A stretch of 64,000 bases of DNA from Achromobacter deleyi (GTDB lineage: Bacteria; Pseudomonadota; Gammaproteobacteria; Burkholderiales; Burkholderiaceae_B). This document shows, one piece after another, positions 48,693-57,489 of the stretch. Numbering within the stretch: position 1 is the stretch's first letter; every line of letters starts with the position of its first letter. Below the pieces are notes generated by a model that was not told the DNA's origin, ran no database searches, and saw only the letters and a list, made by a program, of their open reading frames with translations. The translations under genes and the position numbers were made by a program. The stretch covers positions 1,178,001-1,242,000 of the forward strand of contig NZ_CP065997.1 in assembly GCF_016127315.1 (NCBI RefSeq), read 5' to 3'.

Positions 48693-48770
48693 CAAACCTG
48701 GCGGCAGACGGCGATATGACAGGGTTTCGCCACTACCATAGGCGTTTTATCGCCGAGTAGAACGCCCGCC

Positions 48771-49268
48771 ATGGACGACGCCTTTAGCCACCAACTGTCG
48801 ATGACCATCCTGATGACGCCCGATATGGCGAATTTCTCAGGCAATGTGCACGGCGGAACCATCCTCAAGTACCTGGACCAGGTCGCCTACGCCTGTGCCA
48901 GCCGCTACGCCGGCCAGTACGTGGTGACGCTGTCGGTCGACCAGGTCGTGTTCCGCGAGCCGATCCACGTGGGCGAGCTGGTGACCTTCCTGGCGGCGGT
49001 GAACTACACCGGCCGCACCTCGATGGAGATCGGCATCAAGGTCGTCACCGAGGACATCCGCAAGAAGCTGGTGCGCCACACCAACAGCTGTTACTTCACG
49101 ATGGTGGCGGTGGACGACAACGGCGCCCCCACCGCGGTGCCGCCGCTGGCGCCGCGCAACCTCGAGGAAAAGCAGCGCTTCGAGGCCGCCCGCCTGCGCC
49201 GCGAACTACGCCAGGAAATGGAACGGCGCCACGACGAGATCAAGCGCGAAACCACGAATGAAGGGTGA
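48771..49268 (+). CDS. acyl-CoA thioesterase, hotdog fold (YciA-like)
   Basis: 165 residues. The hotdog domain includes GNVHGGTILKYLDQVAYACASRYAG, where the conserved Asp is catalytic, then VVFREPIHVGELVTFLAAVNYTGRTSMEIG. The C-terminal 35 residues are charged and helical. It hydrolyses acyl-CoA thioesters; chain-length preference is unknown. A copy of the two-hairpin repeat begins at its stop codon. Confidence 0.92.
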   Translation: MDDAFSHQLSMTILMTPDMANFSGNVHGGTILKYLDQVAYACASRYAGQYVVTLSVDQVVFREPIHVGELVTFLAAVNYTGRTSMEIGIKVVTEDIRKKLVRHTNSCYFTMVAVDDNGAPTAVPPLAPRNLEEKQRFEAARLRRELRQEMERRHDEIKRETTNEG

Positions 49269-49338
49269 GCCCCCACGCCGCACGCGCTTCGCGCGCTAGC
49301 TGCCCCCCGAGGGGGCTGCCCGCCCTTGGGGCGGCCCG
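49269..49338 (+). repeat. 70-nt two-hairpin repeat, copy 2
   Basis: Second copy of the element found inside ttcA (14123-14192), same length and no gaps, with roughly 12-15 differences by eye. The hairpins GCGCTTCGCGC and GCCCCCCGAGGGGGC are intact. Here it lies between the thioesterase stop and a terminator, so it is non-coding. Confidence 0.75.
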
Positions 49339-49396
49339 GCGGCCGGGCGGCTATTCTTGCGACGAGCTGCGTCCAGGTCACAGGTGACCGGACATG

Positions 49397-49427
49397 AAAA
49401 AACCGGGCCTCAAGGCCCGGTTTTTTT
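49397..49427 (+). terminator. strong bidirectional terminator
   Basis: Perfect stem A6-CCGGGCC / GGCCCGG-T7 with a TCAA loop. It separates two convergent genes (thioesterase and fatty acid hydroxylase). Confidence 0.92.
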
Positions 49428-49446
49428 GACGGCGGAACGCGGCGCG

Positions 49447-50460
49447 TCACGCGCCTTCGGCCGCGCCCGGCGGGCGCGACGGCGGCGCCGTCACGGAGGG
49501 CTCGCGGTCGCGGCCGACCATGCGCTTGAGGCCCAGCCACTGCTGCGACCAGAAGCCCCGGCCGTAATCGCGGCCGCCCAGTTCCGGCTGCTGGTCATGG
49601 ATGCCGGTGGGGCCGTAGCCGACGCCAAAGCGCGCCGAGCGGAACAGCACATCCCAGATCGGGAACAGCGCGGCGAAGTTGTAGCCGCCGGCCGGCCCCG
49701 GCGTCGAGGCGTCGTAGGCGATGGAATGGTGATGGCGGTGAAAGCGCGGGCTGACCAGCAGGCGTTCGCCGATGGCGCCGAAGTGCAGGCGCAGGTTGGC
49801 GTGCGAAAAGCTCTGCGCCAGCTGGGTGATGGCCACGATCGCCACGAACTGCGCGGGCGGCACGCCCACCAGTTGCGACACGAACACCACCACCACGTCG
49901 CGCAGCATGTCGTCCAGCAGGTGGTTGCGGTCATCGCTCCAGACGGTCATCTGGCGCTGGCTGTGGTGCACCGCGTGCAGCGCCCAGAGCCAGGCGAAAC
50001 GGTGCTGGGCGCGGTGGTACAGGTAGTCCACCAGGTCGAACAGCAGCAGGTAGATGATCAGGCTGACCCAGGCCTGGTCGGTCACGCCGGGCCAATACTG
50101 GTCGAGCTGGAACGGCGCGAAGCCCCAGATGTGCAGCTGCCCGAAGATGCCGTCCCAGAACGGGTCGATGGTGAAGAACAGCGCCAGGCGGAACACGCCC
50201 AGGCGGTGGATCAACGTGTAGATCACGTCGATGCCGATCTGGCGGCGGTCGGTGACCGGCTCGACCGGGCGCAGGCGCTGCAGCGGGCCGAACACCAGCA
50301 ACAGCAACGCCACCTGCAACAGGCCGACCAGCAGCCACATGGTGGCGTCGTAGCCGTCCTCGATGAAGTTGCTGAGCCCCAGGTGGAACAGCGCGGGCTG
50401 CACCAGGGTTTCGAACAGCCATTGCTGGCAGTTCCCGAACCATTGACTAAGCGTATCCAT
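49447..50460 (-). CDS. sterol desaturase/fatty acid hydroxylase family protein
   Basis: 337 residues, several membrane helices. Di-iron-binding His clusters are HRAQHRF, LHAVHHSQRQM, SHANLRLHFG and FHRHHHSIAYD, the pattern of the fatty acid hydroxylase superfamily. Probably modifies a membrane lipid; the substrate is unknown. The ATG at 50460 starts 2 nt after the deacetylase stop, so the two are coupled. Confidence 0.9.
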   Translation of the reverse strand: MDTLSQWFGNCQQWLFETLVQPALFHLGLSNFIEDGYDATMWLLVGLLQVALLLLVFGPLQRLRPVEPVTDRRQIGIDVIYTLIHRLGVFRLALFFTIDPFWDGIFGQLHIWGFAPFQLDQYWPGVTDQAWVSLIIYLLLFDLVDYLYHRAQHRFAWLWALHAVHHSQRQMTVWSDDRNHLLDDMLRDVVVVFVSQLVGVPPAQFVAIVAITQLAQSFSHANLRLHFGAIGERLLVSPRFHRHHHSIAYDASTPGPAGGYNFAALFPIWDVLFRSARFGVGYGPTGIHDQQPELGGRDYGRGFWSQQWLGLKRMVGRDREPSVTAPPSRPPGAAEGA

Positions 50461-50462
50461 GA

Positions 50463-51254
50463 TCAGTGATGCGTGGCGATCCAGTCGCGGTAAGCGGGAT
50501 GCGTATCCAAGGTAGCAAAACAATAGCCCTTGCGCTGCAGGCCTTCAATCAGCGGCTCGAGCACGGCGGGGGCCCAGGGGTCCTGGCGCGACCAGATGCC
50601 CAGGTGCGCCAGCAGGATGTCGCCGGGCTTGATGGTGCGCAGCGCCTGCTCCAGCAGCTTGGCGTTGGGGTACTTGTCGCTGGGCAGTTCGTCGCCCAGG
50701 AAGCCGGCCGGCGCCCAGCCCACGTGCTCGAAGCCGCAGGCCTTGGCGGCGCGCAGCAGGGCCGGCGAGGTCTTGCCGCCCGGCGCGCGGTACAGCGGCA
50801 GCATCTTTTTGCCGGTCATCTGCGTGAAGCGGGTGGCGGACCGCTTGATCTCGGCGCAGTACTGCTCGGCCGTCCAGGTCTCGCGCTTGCCCGTGTCGGG
50901 GCCGGCGCTGGGCTTGACGCGGAACTTGCCGTCCGGCAGGTCGCCCTGCCAGTAGACGTGGTCGTAGGTATGCGAGCCGAACACGTGGCCCTCGGCGGCG
51001 CGCGCCTTCCACCACGGCGCCCACTGGTCGTCCAGGCTGCTGCCGTCGGTCAGGGTGCGCTCGTTGGCCAGGAAGAACGTGACCTTGACGTGGTGGCGCG
51101 CCAGCACGTCGGCGATCAGCGGCGCCACGCCCATGTGGCCGGTGTCGAAGGTCAGGTAGACCGGCTTGTCACAGGACGCCGGGGCCGCCGTGGCGGCCTG
51201 CGCCGCCAGCGCCAGGCAGACGGCGGCGGCCAGCCGTTTAGCGGGTCGGCGCAT
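50463..51254 (-). CDS. exported polysaccharide deacetylase (CE4 fold)
   Basis: 263 residues with a signal peptide ending in ATAAPAS. The NodB-type core has YLTFDTGHMG, GSHTYDH (metal-binding His pair), YRAPGGKTSP and DILLAHLG. In place of the usual TFDDG the motif reads TFDTG, so the Asp that normally helps bind metal is missing while the catalytic Asp remains. Activity may therefore differ or be lost. It overlaps the propeller gene by 17 nt and precedes the fatty acid hydroxylase. Confidence 0.85.
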   Translation of the reverse strand: MRRPAKRLAAAVCLALAAQAATAAPASCDKPVYLTFDTGHMGVAPLIADVLARHHVKVTFFLANERTLTDGSSLDDQWAPWWKARAAEGHVFGSHTYDHVYWQGDLPDGKFRVKPSAGPDTGKRETWTAEQYCAEIKRSATRFTQMTGKKMLPLYRAPGGKTSPALLRAAKACGFEHVGWAPAGFLGDELPSDKYPNAKLLEQALRTIKPGDILLAHLGIWSRQDPWAPAVLEPLIEGLQRKGYCFATLDTHPAYRDWIATHH

Positions 51255-52227
51255 GGTTCAGCGTCCAGACGCCGTGCGGCGACTTGCCGACGGTCACCTG
51301 CTTGACGACCTTCTTCTGCTCCAGGTCCACCACGGTGAGCTTGCGGGCCCAACGCGAGGTGACCAGCAGGGTCTTGCCGTCGGCCAGCACGTCCATACAG
51401 TCGGGGCCGCCCGGCACCGGGAAGGTGTCGACCACGGCCAGCGTCTGCAGGTCGATGCGGCTGATGGAGTTGGCGGTGCGGTTGCTGACGAACAGGTGGC
51501 GCTGGTCGCCCTGGGCGCGGAAGGCGTGCGCGCCGGCGGCGGTCTTGATGCGCGAGATCAGCTTGGCCGGGCCCTTGCTGACGTCATAGGCCTCGACGTA
51601 GGAATCGCCGGTCAGCGCCACCAGCAGCGTCTTCTGGTCGGGCGTGAGGAACACGTCGGCCGGGGTCTTGCCGACCGAGACGGTCCATTTGGGCGTCTGC
51701 GTGGCCAGGTCGATGGCGATGAGCTGGTCGCTGTCCTGCAGCGTGACGTACGCCGTGGTGCTCTTGGCGTCGATCATGATGTGGCTGGGCGTCTTGCCGG
51801 CCGGGATGCGCTTGACCAGTTTCAGGTCGAAGCCCTTTTCCAGCGGTTTCCAGGCGTAGATGTCGATGTGGTCCAGGCGGTTGGCGGCCGTGACGAACCA
51901 CTTCATGTCCGGCGAGAACTGCAGCTGGTAGGGATCGACGATACCGGTCAGGGTGCGCTGCACCTCGCCGGTCTTGGGGTCCATCAGCGTGATCGAGTCG
52001 CCGGTGGCGTTGGCCACCATCAGCGACTTCTTGTCAGGCGTGAGATACAGGTGGTGCGGTTCCTTGCCCGTGGGGACGCGCCGCAGTTCCGTATAGGTGG
52101 CAGGGTCGACGATGCTGACGTTGGCGTCCAGGGAGTTCAGGACGAAGATCGGGGCCGACGCCGCGGCGGCGCTGAGCGCCATCCCTGCGCCAAGAATGGC
52201 GCAGCGGACAAAATGCAAGGGATTCAA
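51238..52227 (-). CDS. exported YncE-like beta-propeller protein
   Basis: 329 residues from a TTG at 52227. The start gives a signal-like N-terminus (AILGAGMALSAAAASA). The mature part is made of about seven repeats of the type VPTGKEPHHLYLTPDKKSL, as in YncE/cytochrome-D1-type beta-propellers. An ATG at 52182 would lose half the signal. It is the first gene of a three-gene unit with the deacetylase and fatty acid hydroxylase. Function unknown; such propellers often bind partners or ligands in the periplasm. Confidence 0.8.
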   Translation of the reverse strand: MNPLHFVRCAILGAGMALSAAAASAPIFVLNSLDANVSIVDPATYTELRRVPTGKEPHHLYLTPDKKSLMVANATGDSITLMDPKTGEVQRTLTGIVDPYQLQFSPDMKWFVTAANRLDHIDIYAWKPLEKGFDLKLVKRIPAGKTPSHIMIDAKSTTAYVTLQDSDQLIAIDLATQTPKWTVSVGKTPADVFLTPDQKTLLVALTGDSYVEAYDVSKGPAKLISRIKTAAGAHAFRAQGDQRHLFVSNRTANSISRIDLQTLAVVDTFPVPGGPDCMDVLADGKTLLVTSRWARKLTVVDLEQKKVVKQVTVGKSPHGVWTLNHAPTR

Positions 52228-52392
52228 TTTCCAGGTCCGACAAAAGGGGATCGGGCGCCGATCCCAGTGCTCGCCATTTTGGCATAGCCAACTGTCAAAA
52301 AACCGTAAGCCGGCGCCCGCCGGGCAAACCGCCGCGCGGTTTGCGGCACCGCTACAACGCTTGCCCGGGGCCACTGCAACAAACGTAAAAAA

Positions 52393-53289
52393 TCATTTAG
52401 CGCCAACGGGTTGCGGCGTAATGCTGCTCCAGGTTCCGAACGAGACATCGGTGCCCTGCAGCGCGGGCGCGCGGCGTCCGGTGGCAGGCCCCAGGTCGGT
52501 CTCGCGCACCCCGCCGCCGGCGCCGATGACGAAGCTGCCGATGCCGGTCTCGCCGTAGCGCGCCGGCCAGGCCAGGATCCAGTAGCCATCGCCGCCGCCG
52601 CGCGCGGGCAGCACCTTGTAACGGTAGCCGTAATAGGCGTCCGCCACCGGCACGTCCGGCCCCATCGCCAAGGCGTCGGGACCGAACGCCTGGGGTGGAT
52701 AACCGGGCAGGTCGGGCCAGTACAGGCCATCGGTGGCGCCGGGCCGGCTCACCAGCCGGCCGGCGTAGCGGCCCTGGCCGACGCCGTCGCGGTAACGGGC
52801 CTGCGCCGCCTGCAGCGCCTGCAGGGTGTCGATGGCGGTCAGTTCATTGCGCCCGATGGTGCGGCGCCGGATTTCCGCCTTGCCCGCGACGGGGTCGAAA
52901 CGCCAGCCTTGCGCCACGCGCACGATCGGCACCGCCAGCGTCCAGCCGGAATCGCCCACCCCCAGCCAGGCGCGTCGGTCTCCATCGGCGACCACCTCGT
53001 GCTTGCGCGCCCAGGCGGCCAGGAACCGGTAGATCTCGTCCTGCCCCACCCCGCCCGGCACGAGCTGGCGGTAGTCCGGCCCCAGCACCCGGGCCACGGC
53101 CTCGCGGTCACTGGTGGCCAGGGCCTGGCCGAACGCGTCGGCCGCGGCCTGCGGCGTGGGGAACACCTGCTGCGCCGCGGCGGGCGCGGCCAGGGCCGCC
53201 AGCGCCAGCAGCGCAGCGGCGCCGGCCAGGCGCAGGCCGCGGCCGGCGTTACGGGCACACGCATTCATGATGGAGACTCCGCTGTTCAT
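52393..53289 (-). CDS. exported DUF2950 protein
   Basis: 298 residues with a signal peptide ending in AAAQQ. The DUF2950 body includes FGQALATSDREAVARVLGPDYRQ and GYRYKVLPARGGG. The family is found beside DUF3300 genes, as here. Function unknown. An in-frame ATG at 53268 is possible, but 53289 has GGAGG 8 nt upstream and directly follows the DUF3300 stop. Confidence 0.88.
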   Translation of the reverse strand: MNSGVSIMNACARNAGRGLRLAGAAALLALAALAAPAAAQQVFPTPQAAADAFGQALATSDREAVARVLGPDYRQLVPGGVGQDEIYRFLAAWARKHEVVADGDRRAWLGVGDSGWTLAVPIVRVAQGWRFDPVAGKAEIRRRTIGRNELTAIDTLQALQAAQARYRDGVGQGRYAGRLVSRPGATDGLYWPDLPGYPPQAFGPDALAMGPDVPVADAYYGYRYKVLPARGGGDGYWILAWPARYGETGIGSFVIGAGGGVRETDLGPATGRRAPALQGTDVSFGTWSSITPQPVGAK

Positions 53290-53294
53290 GGTGC

Positions 53295-54617
53295 CTACCT
53301 CCGGCCGCCGAAATGACCGCCGCCGCCACCGACATGGCCCGCGCCTGCGCGACCGCCATCGCCGCCGCGCGGCGCGGACGCCGCCCGTTCGCCGCGCTGC
53401 GCCTGCTGGCGCATGCGGTCGCCGTTGCCGGCGTCGCGCAGCGCGTTGTTGCCGTTGTTGGCGCGCGAACGGTCGCGCGCCGCCGCGGCATCCGCGCGCT
53501 GGCGCTGGGTCGCGGCCTGGCGGTCGGCCGAGGATGCGCGGCGGTCCGCCGACGGTTCGCGAGCGGCTCCCGGCGCCCGGGCGCCAACGCCGCCCTGCCC
53601 CGGCCGTTCGCCGCCGTCGCGCGGCGCCATGTGCCCGGGCGTGGACTGGCCCGTGCGGCCCTGGAAGGATTGCGCGGCGCGCTCGCGGGCGGCGTCACGC
53701 GCGCCGGGCGCGGATGCCGAACCGGCCGGCCCGCGGTCGCGCGGTCCGCCCTGGCGCTGGCTGTCGAAGCGCTGGCGGCTGCCCGGATCGGCGTAGGGCG
53801 TGTTGCCGCGACGCTCCGGGTTGTGCTGCCAGGCCACGCGGTTGCCATTGGCATTGCCGGCGTTGATGCGCTGGTTGACGTTGATGTTGTTGTAGCGGTT
53901 GACGTTGATGTCGACGTCGTGGCGGCCCCAGTTGAAACCGCCCCACAGGGAATCGACCGCCGCCACCCCCAGGCCGAAGCCGATGCCGGCCACCAGCGAG
54001 GTGGCGAACGCCGAGCCGGGCGGTGGCGGGTAGTAGGCGGGCGGATAGGCGGGATAGGGCCAGGTGCCGTAGACCACGGCGGGGTTGTAGCTGGGCACGT
54101 AGATCACTTGCGGATCGGCCGGCTCGATCACCACCACGGTCTTGCCGCCCGTATCGGAAGCCGTGACCTTCTGCTGCGGCGTGCTGTTCAGGTTGCCCGC
54201 CTGGCGCGCTTGCGCCCGCAGCCGCTGGACCGAGTCCATCACGTCGTCCGGCTGCGCCAGGAAGGCGTCGCCCAGCGACCGGACCCACTCCGGCTGGCGG
54301 CCCATCATGTCCATGACGGACGGAAACGCGACCAGGGATTTGACGCTCGGGTCCCAGGGCTCGGCCTGGACCGCCTGCACGGCCGGGTCGCCGGACAGGC
54401 TGGCATTCCCGGCGGACCACAGGGCCGCGGCCGCGATGTCATCGGGATAGGTCGCCCCCATCAGGATCTGCGACAGGAGGGCATCGGGATAGAGCGCCAC
54501 GGGCGCCAGCAGCTGGTCCAGCTGCCCCTTGTCGAGCTTGCTCTGGGCCGTGGCGGGCAGGCACGCGGCCAACCCGAGGCACAGACAGCCGAGGAACCAC
54601 GCTTGCAGTCGACGCAT
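53295..54617 (-). CDS. exported DUF3300 protein with Gly/Arg-rich tail
   Basis: 440 residues. N-terminal signal with a possible lipobox (CLGLAAC). The DUF3300 domain covers about residues 30-230 (LLAPVALYPDALLSQILMGATYP, PADPQVIYVPSYNPAVVYG). The remaining half is low complexity: Asn-rich, then Arg/Asp/Gly-rich, ending in HVGGGGGHFGGRR. It is followed by the DUF2950 gene. Function unknown. Confidence 0.88.
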   Translation of the reverse strand: MRRLQAWFLGCLCLGLAACLPATAQSKLDKGQLDQLLAPVALYPDALLSQILMGATYPDDIAAAALWSAGNASLSGDPAVQAVQAEPWDPSVKSLVAFPSVMDMMGRQPEWVRSLGDAFLAQPDDVMDSVQRLRAQARQAGNLNSTPQQKVTASDTGGKTVVVIEPADPQVIYVPSYNPAVVYGTWPYPAYPPAYYPPPPGSAFATSLVAGIGFGLGVAAVDSLWGGFNWGRHDVDINVNRYNNINVNQRINAGNANGNRVAWQHNPERRGNTPYADPGSRQRFDSQRQGGPRDRGPAGSASAPGARDAARERAAQSFQGRTGQSTPGHMAPRDGGERPGQGGVGARAPGAAREPSADRRASSADRQAATQRQRADAAAARDRSRANNGNNALRDAGNGDRMRQQAQRGERAASAPRGGDGGRAGAGHVGGGGGHFGGRR

Positions 54618-54742
54618 TTCCCGTTCTCCGTGATCGCAACGCACAAGCCACAAACCTGGAGTGAACCGCCGGATACCGCGCAGACAATATATACCGAAAC
54701 CGGCGCCCGACAAGCGCCCGTTTCGGCGGTGGCGGCGGGCGC

Positions 54743-54958
54743 CTACAGCTTGGCGACCGAGACCTCGGTGGCCTTGACGAAGGCCAGCACCTCGGTGCCC
54801 ACCTGCAGGTCCAGTTCCTTGACCGAACGGGTGGTGATGACGGACGTGACGATGCCGGCGGGCGTGTCCACGTCGACCTCCGAGACCACCGGGCCCAGGA
54901 TGATTTCCTTGATCTTGCCGCGGAACTGGTTGCGGGCGTTGATGGATTGAATGCTCAT
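54743..54958 (-). CDS. TOBE/Mop-type molybdate-binding protein
   Basis: 71 residues, one TOBE domain (ARNQFRGKIKEIILGPVVSEVDVDTPAGIVTS then a VKATEVSVAK ending). Mop-type domains of this length bind molybdate or tungstate in hexamers. It is the last gene on this strand after the sulfur genes, 86 nt downstream of ssuB. Formate dehydrogenase needs molybdenum, but a functional link is not shown. Confidence 0.9.
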   Translation of the reverse strand: MSIQSINARNQFRGKIKEIILGPVVSEVDVDTPAGIVTSVITTRSVKELDLQVGTEVLAFVKATEVSVAKL

Positions 54959-55044
54959 GGTCCTGCTCCTGAAAAATGGAAGGATTTCCGTTGGATCCCG
55001 CTCGCGCCGGGGTGGCGCTTGCCTGGAAAACCGCACCCGTGGCC

Positions 55045-55950
55045 CTAGACCGCGAGCCGCAGGTGCCGTATCTGTATGACCGGCGCCAGGGGCCTGTCCC
55101 CCGCCGCCGGCGCTTCCTGCTTCATCACCACCCGCAGCACCCGCGCCTCCAGCGCCGCGAAGGCGGCCGAGCCGCGCGACCGGGGCCGCGCCAGCTCGAC
55201 GCGTTCGTCCAGCACCACGCGGCCCTCGTCGATCACCAGGATGCGGTCGGCCAGCGCCACCGCCTCGCCGACGTCGTGCGTCACCAGCACCGCGGTGAAG
55301 CCGTCGCGGCGCCAGATGTCCTCGATCAGCTGCTGCATGCCGATGCGCGTGAGCGCGTCCAGCGCGCCCAGCGGCTCATCCAGCAGCAGCAGGCCGGGCC
55401 GGTGCACCAGCGCCCGGGCCAGCGCCACCCGCTGGCGCTGGCCGCCGGACAGCTGCGCCGGCCAGTCGCCGCCGCGGTCGCCCAGTCCCACCTGGCGCAG
55501 CACCGCGGCCGCCTGCGACCGGGCCTGGCCGGGCAGGCCCAGCGCCACGTTCTGCAGCACGCTCTTCCACGGCAGCAGGCGCGCGTCCTGGAACATCATC
55601 CGCACCCGGCTGTCGGCCGACCATTGCGGAAAGTTGTCGAACAGCACCGGCGAACGCGCCGGCACGCCGCCCTGCGCCGCGCTGGGCGTCTCCAGCCCGG
55701 CCAGCAGCCGCAGCAGCGTGCTCTTGCCGCAGCCGCTCTGCCCCACCACCGCCACGAACTCGCCGGGCGCGAACTCCAGGTCCAGCCCCTTGAGCACCAG
55801 GCGCTCGCCATAGCGCTTGGACAGCTGGCGCAGGGTCACGCGCAGCGCGGGGCTGGCCGGGGCGCCCTCGTCCGGCCCCGGGTCGGGCTCGACCCGCCCC
55901 GGCACGTCCAGGTGCTGCAGCAGCTCGTACTCGCTGGGGTGGATGAACAT
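55045..55950 (-). CDS. ssuB: aliphatic sulfonate ABC transporter ATP-binding protein
   Basis: 301 residues, with about 38 extra residues before the ATPase domain. Walker A is GQSGCGKS, the signature [15 protein letters not shown], and Walker [37 protein letters not shown] is typical of SsuB/TauB. It is separated from ssuC by the SfnB-like and metNIQ genes, which is unusual. It should drive the SsuC permease. Confidence 0.9.
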   Translation of the reverse strand: MFIHPSEYELLQHLDVPGRVEPDPGPDEGAPASPALRVTLRQLSKRYGERLVLKGLDLEFAPGEFVAVVGQSGCGKSTLLRLLAGLETPSAAQGGVPARSPVLFDNFPQWSADSRVRMMFQDARLLPWKSVLQNVALGLPGQARSQAAAVLRQVGLGDRGGDWPAQLSGGQRQRVALARALVHRPGLLLLDEPLGALDALTRIGMQQLIEDIWRRDGFTAVLVTHDVGEAVALADRILVIDEGRVVLDERVELARPRSRGSAAFAALEARVLRVVMKQEAPAAGDRPLAPVIQIRHLRLAV

Positions 55951-55976
55951 GGTCCGGCCCTCCTGGCGCGCCGCCC

Positions 55977-56810
55977 TCAGCGGGCCGCCGCCAGCTTCTG
56001 CTGGTAGTCGGTCTTGACGAAGCCGGCGAACGATTTCTCGGTCACCGCCAGGAACTCGGGCGAGGCATAGGCCGCGGCGATGTCCTTGACGAAGGGCTTG
56101 TCCAGGTCGGCCGTGCGCACCGCCACCAGGTTCTGGTAGGTGGGCGTGGTCTTCTCCAGCGCCAGCGCCTCGGTCAGCTTCAGGCCCGAGGCCAGCGCGA
56201 AGTTGCCGTTCACGAACGAGTAGTCGGTGTCCTCCAGCGAACGCGGCAGTTGCGCGGCCTCCAGCGGGATCAGCTTGATCTTCTTGACGTTCACGGCCAC
56301 GTCCTTCTCCGACACCTGCAGCGGGTCGTAGCCTTCGCGCAGCTTGATCCAGCCCAGCTCCTGCAGCACCACCAGCGCGCGCGCCTGGTTGGTCGGATCG
56401 TTGGGCACCGCCACGCTCACGCCCTCGGGCGCGGCGTCCACACTCTTGTACTTGCGGCTGTAGATGGCGATGGGCGCGGTCGGCACCTTGACCAGCTCCG
56501 ACAGTTCCAGCTTGTTCTTGGCGGCGAAGTTCTTCAGGTAGACGATGTGCTGGAACGCGTTGGCGTCCAGCGCGCCCTGCGCCAGGGCGAAGTTCGGCTG
56601 CACGTAGTCGTTGAACTCGACGATGCGCACGGTATAGCCCTGCTTTTCCAGGATCGGCTTGATGCCGAGCTTGATCTGGTCGCTGTAGGGGCCGGCGGTG
56701 GCGCCGAAGACGATTTCCTTCTTGGCCGGATCGGCCGCCTGCGCGCCGCCGGACAGCGACAGCACGGCGGCGGCCAGCGCCAGGCTCAGGAGATTGCGTT
56801 TGACGGACAT
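55977..56810 (-). CDS. MetQ-family substrate-binding protein (1)
   Basis: 277 residues. Sec signal ([16 protein letters not shown]) without a lipobox Cys, so it is likely a soluble periplasmic protein, unlike the E. coli MetQ lipoprotein. The NLPA/MetQ fold shows [35 protein letters not shown] and [18 protein letters not shown]. It probably feeds MetNI, whose genes precede it. The ligand could be methionine or another organosulfur compound. Confidence 0.9.
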   Translation of the reverse strand: MSVKRNLLSLALAAAVLSLSGGAQAADPAKKEIVFGATAGPYSDQIKLGIKPILEKQGYTVRIVEFNDYVQPNFALAQGALDANAFQHIVYLKNFAAKNKLELSELVKVPTAPIAIYSRKYKSVDAAPEGVSVAVPNDPTNQARALVVLQELGWIKLREGYDPLQVSEKDVAVNVKKIKLIPLEAAQLPRSLEDTDYSFVNGNFALASGLKLTEALALEKTTPTYQNLVAVRTADLDKPFVKDIAAAYASPEFLAVTEKSFAGFVKTDYQQKLAAAR

Positions 56811-56826
56811 GGGTTTCCTCTCGGGA

Positions 56827-57489
56827 TCAGCGTTTGTCGATGCGTCGCGCGACGGTATTGCCGGCGAACTGGATGATCTGCACCAGCACCACGAGCAGCG
56901 CCACGGTCAGCACCATCACGTCGGTCTGGAAGCGGTAGTAGCCATAGCGGATGGCCAGGTCGCCGATGCCGCCGCCGCCCACCACGCCGGCCACCGCGGA
57001 ATACGACAGGAAGCTCACCGCCAGCACGGTCAGGGCCAGCACCAGCCCGGAACGCGCTTCCACCAGCAGCACCCGGCGCACGATCTGCAGTTCGGATGCG
57101 CCGGCGGCGTGGGCGGCCTCGATGACGCCGCGCGGCACTTCGCGCAGGCATTGCTCGACCAGCCGCGCGAAGTACGGAATCGCCGCGAACGACAGCGGCA
57201 CCGCCGCCGCCACCGGGCCGATCGAGGTGCCGGCGATCACGCGGGTGAACGGCACCAGCGCCACCAGCAGGATGATGAACGGGAACGAGCGCACGGTATT
57301 GACCGTCCAGCTCAACAGCCGGTGCGCCAGCGGGCGGTCGAGCGACTGGCCCGGGCCGGTCAGGAACACCAGCACGCCGAGCGGCCCGCCCAGCAGGATC
57401 GACGCGGCCAGCGCGATCGCCAGCATCAGGAAGGTCTGGCCGACCGCCACGCCCAGCTCGGGCAACAATTGCACAAAGGTGTCCAGCAT
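56827..57489 (-). CDS. metI: MetI-type ABC permease
   Basis: 220 residues, five membrane helices. The permease signature is FAAIPYFARLVEQCLREVPRGVIEAAHAAGAS, followed by SYSAVAGVVGGGGIGDLA, as in MetI. The ATG shares one base with the metN stop. It forms the channel with MetN for one or both MetQ-like binding proteins in this cluster. Confidence 0.92.
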   Translation of the reverse strand: MLDTFVQLLPELGVAVGQTFLMLAIALAASILLGGPLGVLVFLTGPGQSLDRPLAHRLLSWTVNTVRSFPFIILLVALVPFTRVIAGTSIGPVAAAVPLSFAAIPYFARLVEQCLREVPRGVIEAAHAAGASELQIVRRVLLVEARSGLVLALTVLAVSFLSYSAVAGVVGGGGIGDLAIRYGYYRFQTDVMVLTVALLVVLVQIIQFAGNTVARRIDKR

